64,000 nt of DNA from positions 806,001 through 870,000 of the forward strand of contig NZ_CP080524.1 of NCBI RefSeq assembly GCF_024746795.1, given 5' to 3'. The translations under genes were made by a program, and so were the position numbers. This DNA is from Mesorhizobium sp. AR10 (GTDB taxonomy: Bacteria; Pseudomonadota; Alphaproteobacteria; Rhizobiales; Rhizobiaceae). Below, piece by piece: positions 26,346 through 34,765 of the stretch; within the stretch, counting starts at the first letter, position 1, and every line of letters starts with the position of its first letter. Under the pieces are notes generated by a model. It was given only the letters and a program-made list of their open reading frames with translations. It was not told the origin of the DNA and ran no database searches.

Positions 26346-26552
26346 GTGCCCAGTTTCATCGGCGCACCATTTGGCAACCTACGATTTCTTCGATCCACTG
26401 CGCCACGCTCGCAGCCGCCTGTCAGGATCGTGCTTCCCATCGATCCGGAGAAAGAACCTGAATGGGCATATCGGGCTTGGGCCACGCATCTTGCCCGCGC
26501 ACGTTGGATGACCACCAACGGCTATCTGCTGGCTGGCGGTGCGCCGCACTAA
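26346..26552 (+). CDS. Doubtful small protein
   Basis: A GTG-started frame of 68 residues. Its C-terminal 40 residues look protein-like (VLPIDPEKEPEWAYRAWATHLARARW), while the N-terminal part is Pro/Arg-rich and may be spurious. No clear ribosome site is visible. A shorter protein may be the real product. Confidence 0.3.
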   Translation: MPSFIGAPFGNLRFLRSTAPRSQPPVRIVLPIDPEKEPEWAYRAWATHLARARWMTTNGYLLAGGAPH

Positions 26553-26580
26553 CAGTCCGGCGCGTCCTCCACGCCTCCGT

Positions 26581-26763
26581 CTAGGCTCTGAGCGACCGCC
26601 GTCTCGTCATGGCGAGGCCCTTCTCCAAAGCCTCTTGCAGACTGGCAGTGTAATGCGCTGTGTCTTCCAGCCCGCTGAAGAAGTTTATACGGTGGACTTG
26701 CCCCTTCTTGCTCATGACAATTCCAGCTGCCCGCAGCGTTTCCTGAACCGACTTGTATGTCAT
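26581..26763 (-). CDS. Small conserved-looking protein
   Basis: A 60-residue protein started at ATG 26763 with GGAGGAA 8 bp upstream. The sequence MTYKSVQETLRAAGIVMSKK continues with HRINFFSGLEDTAHYTASLQEALEKGLAM and resembles small rhizobial proteins with alternating helix and strand. No membrane segment or known motif is seen. Function is unknown. Confidence 0.65.
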   Translation of the reverse strand: MTYKSVQETLRAAGIVMSKKGQVHRINFFSGLEDTAHYTASLQEALEKGLAMTRRRSLRA

Positions 26764-27003
26764 TCTCGTATTCCTCCCCAACAAGCGGCCTGACGGCCAG
26801 CTTCTCGTTCCACTCGAAGTGCCGTTCTGCGACGGCTCGATAAGGACCCTAGACAGAATTGCCTCTGTCTAGCCGGGGGGCGGTGTATTCAGCATCGCTT
26901 ATGCAACCGAGGCGGTCAAGCTCCATTCTGCACCCCTGCAACCAAAGCCCGTCTGCCTCGTTATTTTTTACCAGGATGGCTCCTGGCTACTCCAGACCAA
27001 TTC

Positions 27004-27033
27004 GCCCGCTGGCTCGCGCCGGCGGGCTCTTTT
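27004..27033 (+). terminator. Strong intrinsic terminator without a gene upstream
   Basis: A 10-bp stem GCCCGCTGGC/GCCGGCGGGC (one T-G pair) with a TCGC tetraloop is followed by TCTTTT. No coding gene ends upstream on this strand, so it may close a small RNA transcribed from about 26800-27000. Confidence 0.65.
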
Positions 27034-27487
27034 GTTGGGTGGCGCATTGCTACTGAGCGCCTCATCCGCCAGCCGGCGGGGCGCGGCCCAAGGGGCGCGC
27101 AGTTCACCATCAAGTGGAACATTAGCGGTCTCTCACAGTTTCGGTTTGGCGTCAGATACTGCTGCTTAGTGTCCGGCGTAGACCGATGGAAACATCGGCC
27201 GGCCCGCGTCATTGGTCCCTCCGTGGCGCGGGCTTTTGAAGCTGACACATCGAGTGGCGGCGCTGTGCCGTTCGGCCTTCGCACCAGCTCGATCGAAACC
27301 GTGACGGCACGCGCGCGGATGCGAGGCGCTGTTCCATCAAATTCTAACGACTGGGAAAGCGCACTGGAAAGCACGTGCGGTAACGGTTGGTTCAACCATT
27401 GCTGGTATTATGAATGAGTGTGGTAGCGGCTCCGACAAGGGGGTAGGGGCTGATTTGCCGGAGCCGCCTGCGCAGTCCGGTTGGGGT

Positions 27488-27524
27488 TTGACCGCGCCGT
27501 CCTATTCTGGGACAGCGCGGTCAA
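27488..27524. repeat. Long perfect hairpin
   Basis: TTGACCGCGC (27488-27497) and GCGCGGTCAA (27515-27524) form a 10-bp perfect stem. The loop contains a second short stem GTCC/GGAC. No T-tract follows. It could be part of a structured RNA or a protein-binding palindrome. Confidence 0.5.
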
Positions 27525-27645
27525 CGATTCGTTAAAATGTCCCGGAACTACTAATTAAGCTGTAGCTAATTGACTCGCGGGATTGCGAGTGGGGTCGTGC
27601 GTTTGCCAATGGACTGAACGCTGCAAGCCGATGCCCTAGATAGGT

Positions 27646-27744
27646 TCACTGACCTAGTATTATCCCTGAAGCGACAATCTGAGCGGTCGACTCCGTGAGC
27701 TTCTCACGCTTCACGAGCTTGGGCTTTTCGTAGGGCTTTTTCAT
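27646..27744 (-). CDS. RiPP-precursor-like peptide with YxxPxL leader motif
   Basis: A 32-residue peptide beginning MKKPYEKPKLVKREKL and ending SGIILGQ, with GGAAA 8 bp before the ATG. The Tyr-x-x-Pro-x-Leu box near the N-terminus is the motif by which RiPP recognition elements bind lasso-peptide-type leaders, and short peptides of exactly this start are frequent in rhizobia as putative RiPP precursors. No maturation enzyme (RRE, protease, cyclase, radical SAM) is present in the window, so any modifying machinery would have to be elsewhere. The reading frame is confirmed codon by codon. Confidence 0.65.
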   Translation of the reverse strand: MKKPYEKPKLVKREKLTESTAQIVASGIILGQ

Positions 27745-27919
27745 TTGGGCGTTTCCAAAATCCGCTTGGTCGAGACATAAAACGCCCATCTACAGATTTG
27801 GTTCGACTAGGCACCCAACCAACCCTTGCCAGCGCTATCCAGGGATCGGTCCGCCCCCTGTGATCGCGAAGCTATAGCGGCAGGTGTCCGGCCGAATTCT
27901 GCGCCCTAAATAGCGGACT

Positions 27920-28087
27920 ATGGAAACGATCTATGGCCTGCTCATCATCGCCGCGGTCATTGCAATGATCTATCTGGCCGGTAGCTGGAACACGTCGGAT
28001 GCCGACCACTATATGGGCTTCGAGAATCTGCGACCTCCCCGCAAGCGGAAAGCCCCGGACGGGGACGAGGATGCGAAAAAGGAATGA
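27920..28087 (+). CDS. Small single-pass membrane protein (55 aa)
   Basis: The frame starts METIYGLLIIAAVIAMIYLA, a transmembrane helix at the very N-terminus. A soluble tail (GSWNTSDADHYMGFENLRPP, then a Lys/Asp/Glu-rich end) follows. Composition and codon use look real and the stop is at 28085-28087. No family is recognised. Confidence 0.6.
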   Translation: METIYGLLIIAAVIAMIYLAGSWNTSDADHYMGFENLRPPRKRKAPDGDEDAKKE

Positions 28088-28108
28088 GGGCGCCGCGTGG
28101 CGCACCAA

Positions 28109-28318
28109 TTAACCGCGCGGTCTGGCTTTCGGTCCTGGCGAGCTTTCCGCCGGGTGTGCGAACAATCTGACGGATCGCCGATCTTTCAGCCAAAGGGACT
28201 TCTTTTTTCTTGCCAGCAGTTCAGCCCGATCGCAGTCATCAGTGGTCGCCTGGCTATGCGTCGCAGCAATCGCGTAGTCGGCTCTGTTGGTTCGATAGTC
28301 TTCCTTATGCACAGACAT
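28109..28318 (-). CDS. Small basic protein, unknown
   Basis: A 69-residue frame started at ATG 28318, with GGGAGGAAACG directly upstream as a good ribosome site. It begins MSVHKEDYRTNRADYAIAATHSQ and has a Lys/Arg-rich second half (LLARKKKSLWLKDRRSVRL). It is convergent with the 55-residue membrane protein gene. No motif is recognised. The 280-bp spacer to the kinase gene (28319-28597) shows no other gene. Confidence 0.5.
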   Translation of the reverse strand: MSVHKEDYRTNRADYAIAATHSQATTDDCDRAELLARKKKSLWLKDRRSVRLFAHPAESSPGPKARPRG

Positions 28319-28597
28319 CGTTTCCTCCCGGTCGCGCGGGCGTTCCCTCCTTTGACCCGGCGGAGGCACTAACTGCCTGTGCATCGTGCAAGTCTACCAA
28401 TTGGGGATTGTGGAACGACACTTCGGAACGTGCAAAGCGATGCATCTGGGTGAAACATTTCAAAGTGGCCGCCCGGCGATCGGCTCGTGAGCCCATAGTC
28501 AGGCTTGCCGGTCATCGGTCATGTCGGGCTAGGCGGACAAAGGTGCGCTTCATTTCGACTGACGGTGCCTTGGCCTCGCATCGCCGACACTCATCGC

Positions 28598-30148
28598 CTA
28601 CGCCGCCATCACTCCCCTTAACCACCCCGTAATGGCCTCAAAATCAACCGGCTTCGTCGTATCCACCTCAAACAGCGGCCCGCGCCGCAGCGGCTCGGCG
28701 CGTTTGGCGAGTTCGATCAGCTCGGGGATGTAGGCGGCACCGGGATGGCCGGGGAGACGCTCGTCGAGGCGGGCGCGGTAGCGCTCGGCCAGGACCTCGC
28801 CGGGGGCATGGCACCAGATTTCGGCGGTCTGCTCGATACCCGCCCTTTGCAAATGCTCCTCCAGCAGTTCGCGCGGCTGGAAGCCGAACCAGGCATCGAC
28901 GACAAAAATGCTGCCCGCCGGGGCCTCGCCGACGACCGACCAGATGGCCTGGTAGCTGGCGCGGCCGAGGGTGCGGTTGAATTCGCGGTCGCCGCCGCCG
29001 AGCGCTTCGAGGAACGGGTTCTTGATCGTATCCAGCGCCAGCGATGGCCAGCCCATGCGCTCGGCAATGCCGCGCGAGACCGTGCTTTTGCCGCTGGCGG
29101 GAATGCCGTTGACGAGCACGGCGCGTCGGGCGTGCGCAAGCCGGACCGAAGGCGTGGAGACGGCCGGGACGACGCGCAGCATCGATTTCGACGACCGGCT
29201 GGACGTCGCAGGTGTCACAGAAGCCGTGGATCGTGCGCCCATGCCCGGTGCCTCCATGATCGTGCGCTCCTTGATCTTGCCTTGCGCCGCCAGCGCCTGC
29301 AGGCCGGCGCCGATGACGCCGGCGTCGTCGCCGAGCTGCGCCGGTTCCACCGGGCATTGGTACCAGGGCGCCAGAGCCGGGGCACGGGCAAGCGCCCTGT
29401 GCGCCGCGTGGCCAAGACCGCCGCCGAGCAGCACCAGATCGGGGGCGAACATGGCGACCGCCGTATCTATTGCCGCCCTGAGCGGCCTGGCCCAGGCTTC
29501 CAAAATGCCACGCGCGATCGCGTCTCCGCCGGCGTCGCGGGCAAAGAGCTGATCGACCGAGACGTCCGGACCGAGGCCGGCGCGGGCGATGTGGCGGCCA
29601 AGTGCGGTGCCGGAGCTGGTGGTTTCGACGCAGCCGCGCCGGCCGCAGACGCAGGCTTCGCCATTCAGGTCGACGCAGATATGGCCGAGCTGCCCGGCCG
29701 TCGCCCTGCCGCGCACGATGCGCCTGTTTTCAGCGACCGCGCCGCCAATGCCGGTGCCGATGGTGAACATGACGATGTTGTCGTGGCCGGCGCCCCGGGC
29801 CATTTCGGCTGTCAGCGCCATGTTGCAGTCATTGTCGATGACGACGGGCTTGCCCGTCATGCATTCCAGCCGCTGCGCAAGTGCTACCGAGGCGAGGTCG
29901 ACATAGCCGCCGGAGAGCACCGTGCCGCGCCGCGCATCGACCCGGCCGGGAACGCCGATGCCAATGCTTGCCACTTCTGACGTATCGAGTTGGCGCACCA
30001 TGTCGGCGATGCGGCCGAGCACGAGCTCCGGGTCGGGCGCACTTTTCTCGGACATGCGCTTGAGGATTTCGCCCGTGGCCGAAATGCGGGCGGCACGCAG
30101 ATTGGTGCCGCCGATATCGATTCCTATGGCCATCGATTTCTGTCGCAT
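28598..30148 (-). CDS. ROK-family sugar kinase fused to a P-loop kinase
   Basis: A 516-residue protein started at ATG 30148. Residues about 5-310 are a ROK kinase: the ATP site DIGGTN, phosphate loop GTGIGGA, and zinc site CVCGRRGC. After a Ser/Thr-rich linker, residues 340-516 form a separate AAA_33/zeta-toxin-like kinase with P-loop GIPASGKST (348-356). ROK proteins are normally about 300 residues, so this is a two-kinase fusion. It is the distal gene of an operon after a LacD-type aldolase, fitting successive phosphorylation and cleavage of a sugar imported by the ABC system at 32635. Confidence 0.85.
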   Translation of the reverse strand: MRQKSMAIGIDIGGTNLRAARISATGEILKRMSEKSAPDPELVLGRIADMVRQLDTSEVASIGIGVPGRVDARRGTVLSGGYVDLASVALAQRLECMTGKPVVIDNDCNMALTAEMARGAGHDNIVMFTIGTGIGGAVAENRRIVRGRATAGQLGHICVDLNGEACVCGRRGCVETTSSGTALGRHIARAGLGPDVSVDQLFARDAGGDAIARGILEAWARPLRAAIDTAVAMFAPDLVLLGGGLGHAAHRALARAPALAPWYQCPVEPAQLGDDAGVIGAGLQALAAQGKIKERTIMEAPGMGARSTASVTPATSSRSSKSMLRVVPAVSTPSVRLAHARRAVLVNGIPASGKSTVSRGIAERMGWPSLALDTIKNPFLEALGGGDREFNRTLGRASYQAIWSVVGEAPAGSIFVVDAWFGFQPRELLEEHLQRAGIEQTAEIWCHAPGEVLAERYRARLDERLPGHPGAAYIPELIELAKRAEPLRRGPLFEVDTTKPVDFEAITGWLRGVMAA

Positions 30149-30257
30149 GACGTCCCGTGCGTGAGTGGGCTCCGGTTCACTGGAACCGGGAAGCCGCTCT
30201 TGGCTATTGTTTGCAGGATTTTGTGCGGACGCCAAATGATCCCGCTGCGGAAGCGCT

Positions 30258-31163
30258 CTAGGCCGCCTTTTGCCGGTAATTGCCAATCACCGCCTGAAGC
30301 TCGCGCAATCTCGATACGGCGATCGTCTTGAGCTTTTCGCGCTGGATGTCACGGTCCAGCGAGATGCAGTCCTTCCACAGCGAGCGGCCAGCGATGACGC
30401 CTGAGGCGCCGTTCTTCATTGCGATCTCGACCTGGCCGAGGAACGTCGCGTGGTTGACGCCGGCGGACAGCACCGCCCAAGGCACCTCGCCGGCCATGCT
30501 GGTGATCCTGGCGCAGGCTTCCGGCGTTCCGGGATAGGGAAGCTTGAGCACCTTGGCCCCGCATTCCAGCGAGATCCTTGTGCCCCCCTCGACCAGCGAG
30601 GGGATCTTGGCCGTATAGTCCTCAAGGCTTTCGCCTTCGAGCTGATAGGTCAGGAACTCGACGACGAGCAGCAGGTCTTCCTTGCCGAAGTCGGCGATGC
30701 ATTGGCGCAGAATGGCGATGTTGTGCTCATTCGCCTCTGGCTTGTCGGCCCTGAGATAGACCATGATCTTGCCGCCGGTGCCGCCGAGCTCGCGCACGCG
30801 CCGCGCATCGATGCCAGGAACGAGGCGCGACAGGCGGTAACCGTCGGGCGAGACGTCGAAGCCGGAGGCGTCGAGGCCGATGAGCAGCGCCGTATCGCGG
30901 TTCAGCACCCCCTCGTCGACCACCCGCGGCACCGCGCAGAGCGGGTCGAGCAGCACGCAGGATGCTTGGCTGGCAAGGTAGCGGGTGATGTCGGCCTTGG
31001 TGTCGCCCAGCATGTCGTTGGTGATTTTTGCCTGTTCTTCGGGGTCCGACGCCAGCAAGGTGCGCATGCCGCCGCGCTGGTCACAGGCGATGGCCATCAT
31101 CGCCCCGTCCTTGCCGCATATCTGCTGGTAGCCACGCAACTCCGCAGTGGTCATCTTTGTCAT
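30258..31163 (-). CDS. LacD/YihT-type class I aldolase
   Basis: A 301-residue protein started at ATG 31163. It has the sequence pattern of tagatose-1,6-bisphosphate aldolases and sulfofructosephosphate aldolases: MMAIACDQRGGMRTLL near the start, VYLRADKP, GAKVLKLPYPG with the Schiff-base lysine, and the end GASGVIAGRSLWKDC. It should cleave a ketose (bis)phosphate to dihydroxyacetone phosphate and an aldehyde phosphate. The exact substrate cannot be read from the sequence. It forms an operon with the ROK fusion kinase, divergent from the SorC regulator. Confidence 0.82.
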   Translation of the reverse strand: MTKMTTAELRGYQQICGKDGAMMAIACDQRGGMRTLLASDPEEQAKITNDMLGDTKADITRYLASQASCVLLDPLCAVPRVVDEGVLNRDTALLIGLDASGFDVSPDGYRLSRLVPGIDARRVRELGGTGGKIMVYLRADKPEANEHNIAILRQCIADFGKEDLLLVVEFLTYQLEGESLEDYTAKIPSLVEGGTRISLECGAKVLKLPYPGTPEACARITSMAGEVPWAVLSAGVNHATFLGQVEIAMKNGASGVIAGRSLWKDCISLDRDIQREKLKTIAVSRLRELQAVIGNYRQKAA

Positions 31164-31300
31164 GGTGTTTTGTCCGCTGTTGGCGCCCGGGCGCAATTCC
31201 GTGGAACAAGAAATCCGGCCTGGCCGGCAATCCTGCCGTGGAACGAAGCCACGTTGCAGGTCTGCCGGATTTGCGCGATAACTCGATCAGTCGACGGACC

Positions 31301-31319
31301 TGTAACACATTGCTGAAAG
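31301..31319 (+). promoter_or_regulatory. Candidate SorC operator, left copy
   Basis: TGTAACACATTGCTGAAAG, located between the divergent aldolase operon and the SorC-family gene. An inverted copy with one mismatch lies at 32417-32435, upstream of the ABC operon. Confidence 0.6.
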
Positions 31320-31371
31320 GAATTGCAAGCTGTCTGTCCCTCCTGCAAACGATGCCGCCGCATCGCGGACG

Positions 31372-32277
31372 ATGCTGCATACGGTTGCCAAGATGCATTA
31401 CGAGGCGGAGATGTCGCAGGTCGATATCGCGCGGCGGCTCGGTGTCTCGACCGCGACCATATCGCGCCTGCTGCAGCGCGCGCGGGCAGAGGGCATCGTG
31501 CGGATCGAGGTTCTCGACCTGGCAACGCCCGAGGTCATCACTACGCAGTTGGTCGAAGGGCTCGGGCTGCGCAATGCCGCGGTCATCGAGACGCCGGCCG
31601 CCGGGGCGCTGACGGCGCTGGCCGCGCCGCTCGGCGCCTTGCTCAGGCAAGCGGACCTTTCGGCCGGCTCGGTGGTCGCCATCGGCTGGGGACGCGCCAT
31701 CCGCGAGGTGATCCGCGCCGGCCTGCCGCGCATTCCCGGCGTGCTGACCGTCGCTGCCACCGGCGGCATGCAGCAGCAGGCGGCGCATTTCCAGATCAAC
31801 GAGTTCGTGCGGCTGGCCGCCGAGGAGTTCGGCGGAACGCCGCATTTCATCCATGCGCCCTATCTGCCCTCCAGCGAATTGCGCGATGTCTTCCTTGGCG
31901 ACGCGGCCATTGCCGACAGCGTCGCGCTCTGGGACCGGACCGATGTGGCGATCGTCGGCATTGGCCTTCCCCATGCCATCAATCCGCCCGAGGCAAGTGC
32001 GGCGACGCTCAGCGAGCAGGCGCTGTTTCACGCGGCTGGAGACGTCCTTCGCCATTACTTCGACGCCGACGGCACCCTTATCCCATGGGAAGGCGAGAGC
32101 CGGATGATCGCCATGTCGCCGGCCCAGCTTCGCGCCATCCCGTTGGTGATCGGCGTTGCCGCCTCGCCGGAGAAGGCGAGCGCCATCATCGGCGCCGTCC
32201 GCGCCAGGCTTATCAATGCGCTGATAACGGACACGAAGACGGCGCAAGCCATCCTCGAGGCGCTCTTGCCTCGGTAG
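31372..32277 (+). CDS. SorC/DeoR-family sugar-sensing regulator
   Basis: A 301-residue protein with an N-terminal HTH (MSQVDIARRLGVSTATISRLLQRARAEGIVRI) and a C-terminal sugar-binding domain of the SorC/NagB fold (VVAIGWGRAIREVIRAG, TVAATGGMQQQ, DVAIVGIG). Regulators of this family respond to phosphorylated sugars. It stands between the aldolase/ROK kinase operon and the ABC importer, and a duplicated 19-bp motif flanks it on both sides. It therefore probably controls both operons, with the kinase or aldolase substrate as effector. Confidence 0.88.
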   Translation: MLHTVAKMHYEAEMSQVDIARRLGVSTATISRLLQRARAEGIVRIEVLDLATPEVITTQLVEGLGLRNAAVIETPAAGALTALAAPLGALLRQADLSAGSVVAIGWGRAIREVIRAGLPRIPGVLTVAATGGMQQQAAHFQINEFVRLAAEEFGGTPHFIHAPYLPSSELRDVFLGDAAIADSVALWDRTDVAIVGIGLPHAINPPEASAATLSEQALFHAAGDVLRHYFDADGTLIPWEGESRMIAMSPAQLRAIPLVIGVAASPEKASAIIGAVRARLINALITDTKTAQAILEALLPR

Positions 32278-32416
32278 AGGCGGATCCCCCGTCGTGAATC
32301 ACCAGTTGTGTCGTCAACGGGTTAGGGCAATAGTCAGCTCGCGGGGCTCTGCGGAGCAGACAGATGTCGTCCGGTTTGAAAAGCCATTCGGTCCGGGAAA
32401 TACCCGATTGCAATAT

Positions 32417-32435
32417 CTTTCAGCAAAGTGTTACA
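32417..32435 (-). promoter_or_regulatory. Candidate SorC operator, right copy
   Basis: CTTTCAGCAAAGTGTTACA reads on the minus strand as TGTAACACTTTGCTGAAAG, 18 of 19 bases identical to 31301-31319. It lies 200 bp upstream of the ABC substrate-binding gene, inside the 357-bp spacer 32278-32634, which holds no gene. Confidence 0.6.
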
Positions 32436-32521
32436 ACCTTGCAGCCAGGCACGCATGCGCGCCGGGCAGCGCGGTTCTCTGGGCCTTGCCGAGGCAAGGA
32501 AACGGAACTGCTGATATCAGG

Positions 32522-32539
32522 CCGGTCGGTTTCGACCGG
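32522..32539. promoter_or_regulatory. Palindrome upstream of the ABC operon
   Basis: CCGGTCG-GTTT-CGACCGG, a 7-bp perfect inverted repeat 96 bp before the substrate-binding gene. It could be a leader hairpin or a second regulator site. No T-tract follows. Confidence 0.4.
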
Positions 32540-32634
32540 TTGACCTAACGACTTGGGGGCGCCTGGGAGGAGCTGCCGGTAACAGCAAACAGGCGAAATC
32601 CGTTCAAATCTGCCAACATCATGTGGAGGATGTC

Positions 32635-33615
32635 ATGAAGAAGATCGTTGCCGCGCTCGCGGCTCTCGCCATCGGCGCAACGGCGCTGATCGGGCCCGCA
32701 TCGGCGCAGGACAAGAAGTACACCATTGCGCTCATTCCGGGCCTGACCACCGATGGTTTTTACATCACCATGCGCAAGGGTGCCCAGGCGGCAGCCGATG
32801 CGCTCGGTGTGACCCTGGTGTTCCAGGGCGCCCCGGATTTCAATCCGGTAACGCAGGTTCCCGTGCTTGACGCGGTCATTGCCAAGAAGCCGGACGCCAT
32901 CCTGATCGCGCCGACCGACAAGGTTCAGTTGGTCGAGCCGCTGCGTAAGGCCCACGATGCCGGCATTCCGGTGATCACCGTCGACACCTTCATCGGCAGC
33001 GGCGTCTACCAGACCGGCGCCGGCGATGCGGATTTCCCGCTCTCCTATATCGCCTCCGACAACATTCTGGGTGGCGAGATTGCCGCGCGGGCACTGGCCA
33101 CGGCCATTGGCGACAAGGGCAAGGTCTACGTTTCAAACGTGAAGCCTGGCATTTCGACCACCGACCAGCGTGAAGAGGGCTTCAAGAAGGAGATGGCGGC
33201 CAATCATCCCGGCATCACCGTTCTCGAAACCCAGTTCAACGACAACGACGCCAACAAGGCCGCCTCGCAGCTGCAGGCCGTGTTCGCGCGCAATCCCGAT
33301 CTCGTTGGCGTGTTCGGCGCAAACCTGTTCTCCGCGCTCGGCGCCGCTAATGGCGTCCAGCAAGCCGGGCAGACCGGCACCGTCAAGGTCGTGGCGTTCG
33401 ACGCTCCTACCAGCATCGTCGACAACATCAACACCGGCCTGGTCGACGTTGCGATTGCCCAGCATCCCGCCGAGATCGGCTACTTTGGCGTCGTTTCAGC
33501 CTATGCCCATCTGACCGGCAATTCGATCCCGGTTTCGATCGGCACCGGCTTCACGATAATGGACAAGTCCAACATCGCGGATCCGAACATCTCGAAGTAT
33601 CTTTATTCCGAATAA
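32635..33615 (+). CDS. Sugar ABC transporter, substrate-binding protein (RbsB family)
   Basis: A 326-residue periplasmic protein with signal peptide MKKIVAALAALAIGATALIGPASA. The type I periplasmic-binding fold shows in YTIALIPGLTTDGFYITMRKGAQAAADALG, ILIAPTDKVQLVEPLRKAHDAGIPVITVDTF and ASDNILGGEIAA. GGAGG lies 8 bp before the ATG. It is the first gene of a binding protein-permease-ATPase operon next to the aldolase/ROK kinase locus, so its ligand is probably the sugar metabolised there. The ligand is unknown. Confidence 0.92.
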   Translation: MKKIVAALAALAIGATALIGPASAQDKKYTIALIPGLTTDGFYITMRKGAQAAADALGVTLVFQGAPDFNPVTQVPVLDAVIAKKPDAILIAPTDKVQLVEPLRKAHDAGIPVITVDTFIGSGVYQTGAGDADFPLSYIASDNILGGEIAARALATAIGDKGKVYVSNVKPGISTTDQREEGFKKEMAANHPGITVLETQFNDNDANKAASQLQAVFARNPDLVGVFGANLFSALGAANGVQQAGQTGTVKVVAFDAPTSIVDNINTGLVDVAIAQHPAEIGYFGVVSAYAHLTGNSIPVSIGTGFTIMDKSNIADPNISKYLYSE

Positions 33616-33706
33616 GTCCAGTCAGCCAGGTCTCCTTCCGCCGCGCCGGGAGGGGACCTGCGCCCTGGACCCCAGCTTTAGGCGGCGCCGCGGATCGGAA
33701 CCATTC

Positions 33707-34765
33707 ATGACTTCAACATCCCCAACCCAGGGCGAAACGCATGTCGCTCCCCAGGCGGATCACGGTGATCCGGCCAGGACCTGGATCGGGCGCATCGCCG
33801 ATGGGCGCGCCTGGCTGTTCCTCGCCGGCCTGATCATCTGTTTCGAGGTCTGGTCGCGGCTCTCCTTCGGCGCGACCTTCGTGCTCAACCCGTTCAACGT
33901 GCAGTCCATAGCGATCTTTGCGGTGGCGCCGTTGCTGCTTGCAACCGGACAGACCTTCGTCATCATTTCGGGAGGCATCGACCTCTCGCTGGGCTTCATC
34001 ATGGGCCTTGCGGCCGTCGTTGCCGCCCACGCTACCAACATGGCGGGAGCCACAATCCCGCTGCCACTGGCAATGCTGGCCGGTATTCTGGCTGCCGTGC
34101 TTGTCGCCGGCGTGCCCGGCGTCATCAACGGCCTTTTGATCTCCCGGCTGAGAATCCCGCCCTTCATCGGCACGCTCGGCATGTTCGGCGTGGCGCGCGG
34201 CGCTGCCTATCTGCTTGCCGGCGGCACGACGGTGCCGGTCCAGAATTCCTGGTTCGCGCTACTCGGCAACGGCAAGTTCCACGGCGTGCCCTATCTTGTC
34301 ATGATCACCGCAATCTTCGTCGTGGTGATGCACTACATCCTGAGCCAGACCCGGTTCGGCCAGCACAACTACGCCATCGGCGCCAATGTGCAGGCGGCGC
34401 GCCGGGCCGGCATCGACATCAGGGGACACATACTGCGTCTCTATGTGCTTTCGGCGATGTGCGCCGGCCTTGGTGGCGCGCTCTACGCGGCGCGCTTCAC
34501 CGCGGGCGCTGCACAGGCCGGCGAACCCTTGCTGCTCGACAGCGTCGCAGCCGTGGTGATCGGCGGCGCCAGCCTGTTCGGCGGCTCCGGCACCATCTTC
34601 GGGACGGTCGCCGGCGCACTGGTGATCGCGGTCATTCAATACGGGCTGGTTTTCGTCAATGTCGAGCCGTTCTGGCAGTTCATCGCCGTCGGCCTCGTCA
34701 TCATCATCTCCGTCCTTATCGACCAGGCGCAGCGCCGGTTCAGTGGAGCTCGCCAGGATGAATGA
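33707..34765 (+). CDS. Sugar ABC transporter permease (RbsC family)
   Basis: A 352-residue inner-membrane protein with eight or more hydrophobic helices and the BPD_transp_2 signature (TFVIISGGIDLSLGFIMGLAAV, GVINGLLISRLRIPPFIGTLGM, AVVIGGASLFGGSGTIFGTVAGALV). An N-terminal soluble extension of about 40 residues precedes the first helix. The ATPase start lies 8 bp inside its 3' end, so the two subunits are translationally coupled. Confidence 0.92.
   Translation: MTSTSPTQGETHVAPQADHGDPARTWIGRIADGRAWLFLAGLIICFEVWSRLSFGATFVLNPFNVQSIAIFAVAPLLLATGQTFVIISGGIDLSLGFIMGLAAVVAAHATNMAGATIPLPLAMLAGILAAVLVAGVPGVINGLLISRLRIPPFIGTLGMFGVARGAAYLLAGGTTVPVQNSWFALLGNGKFHGVPYLVMITAIFVVVMHYILSQTRFGQHNYAIGANVQAARRAGIDIRGHILRLYVLSAMCAGLGGALYAARFTAGAAQAGEPLLLDSVAAVVIGGASLFGGSGTIFGTVAGALVIAVIQYGLVFVNVEPFWQFIAVGLVIIISVLIDQAQRRFSGARQDE

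Larger units (their letters stand above)
26764..27645. other. Long spacer with an isolated terminator and hairpin
   Basis: About 880 bp without a convincing protein gene. It contains a strong rightward terminator (27004-27033) that follows no visible gene, and a long perfect hairpin (27488-27524). Open frames in 26850-27420 have Arg/Pro-rich composition and no ribosome sites. A small RNA ending at the terminator is possible. Confidence 0.5.

Noticed and set aside
26860..27417. Several frames of 65-145 codons on both strands around the isolated terminator.
   Set aside because: None has a ribosome site or consistent composition; they overlap each other and the terminator hairpin.
28380..28600. 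A plus-strand frame with a CASCKSTNWGLWND stretch that resembles a small zinc-binding protein.
   Set aside because: Only one CxxC is present, the remainder is Arg-rich without structure, and no start with a ribosome site could be found.
31081..32247. A 388-codon frame antisense to the SorC-family gene and the aldolase start.
   Set aside because: It covers a clear HTH and sugar-binding domain on the other strand and both divergent promoters. It has no recognisable fold or ribosome site.
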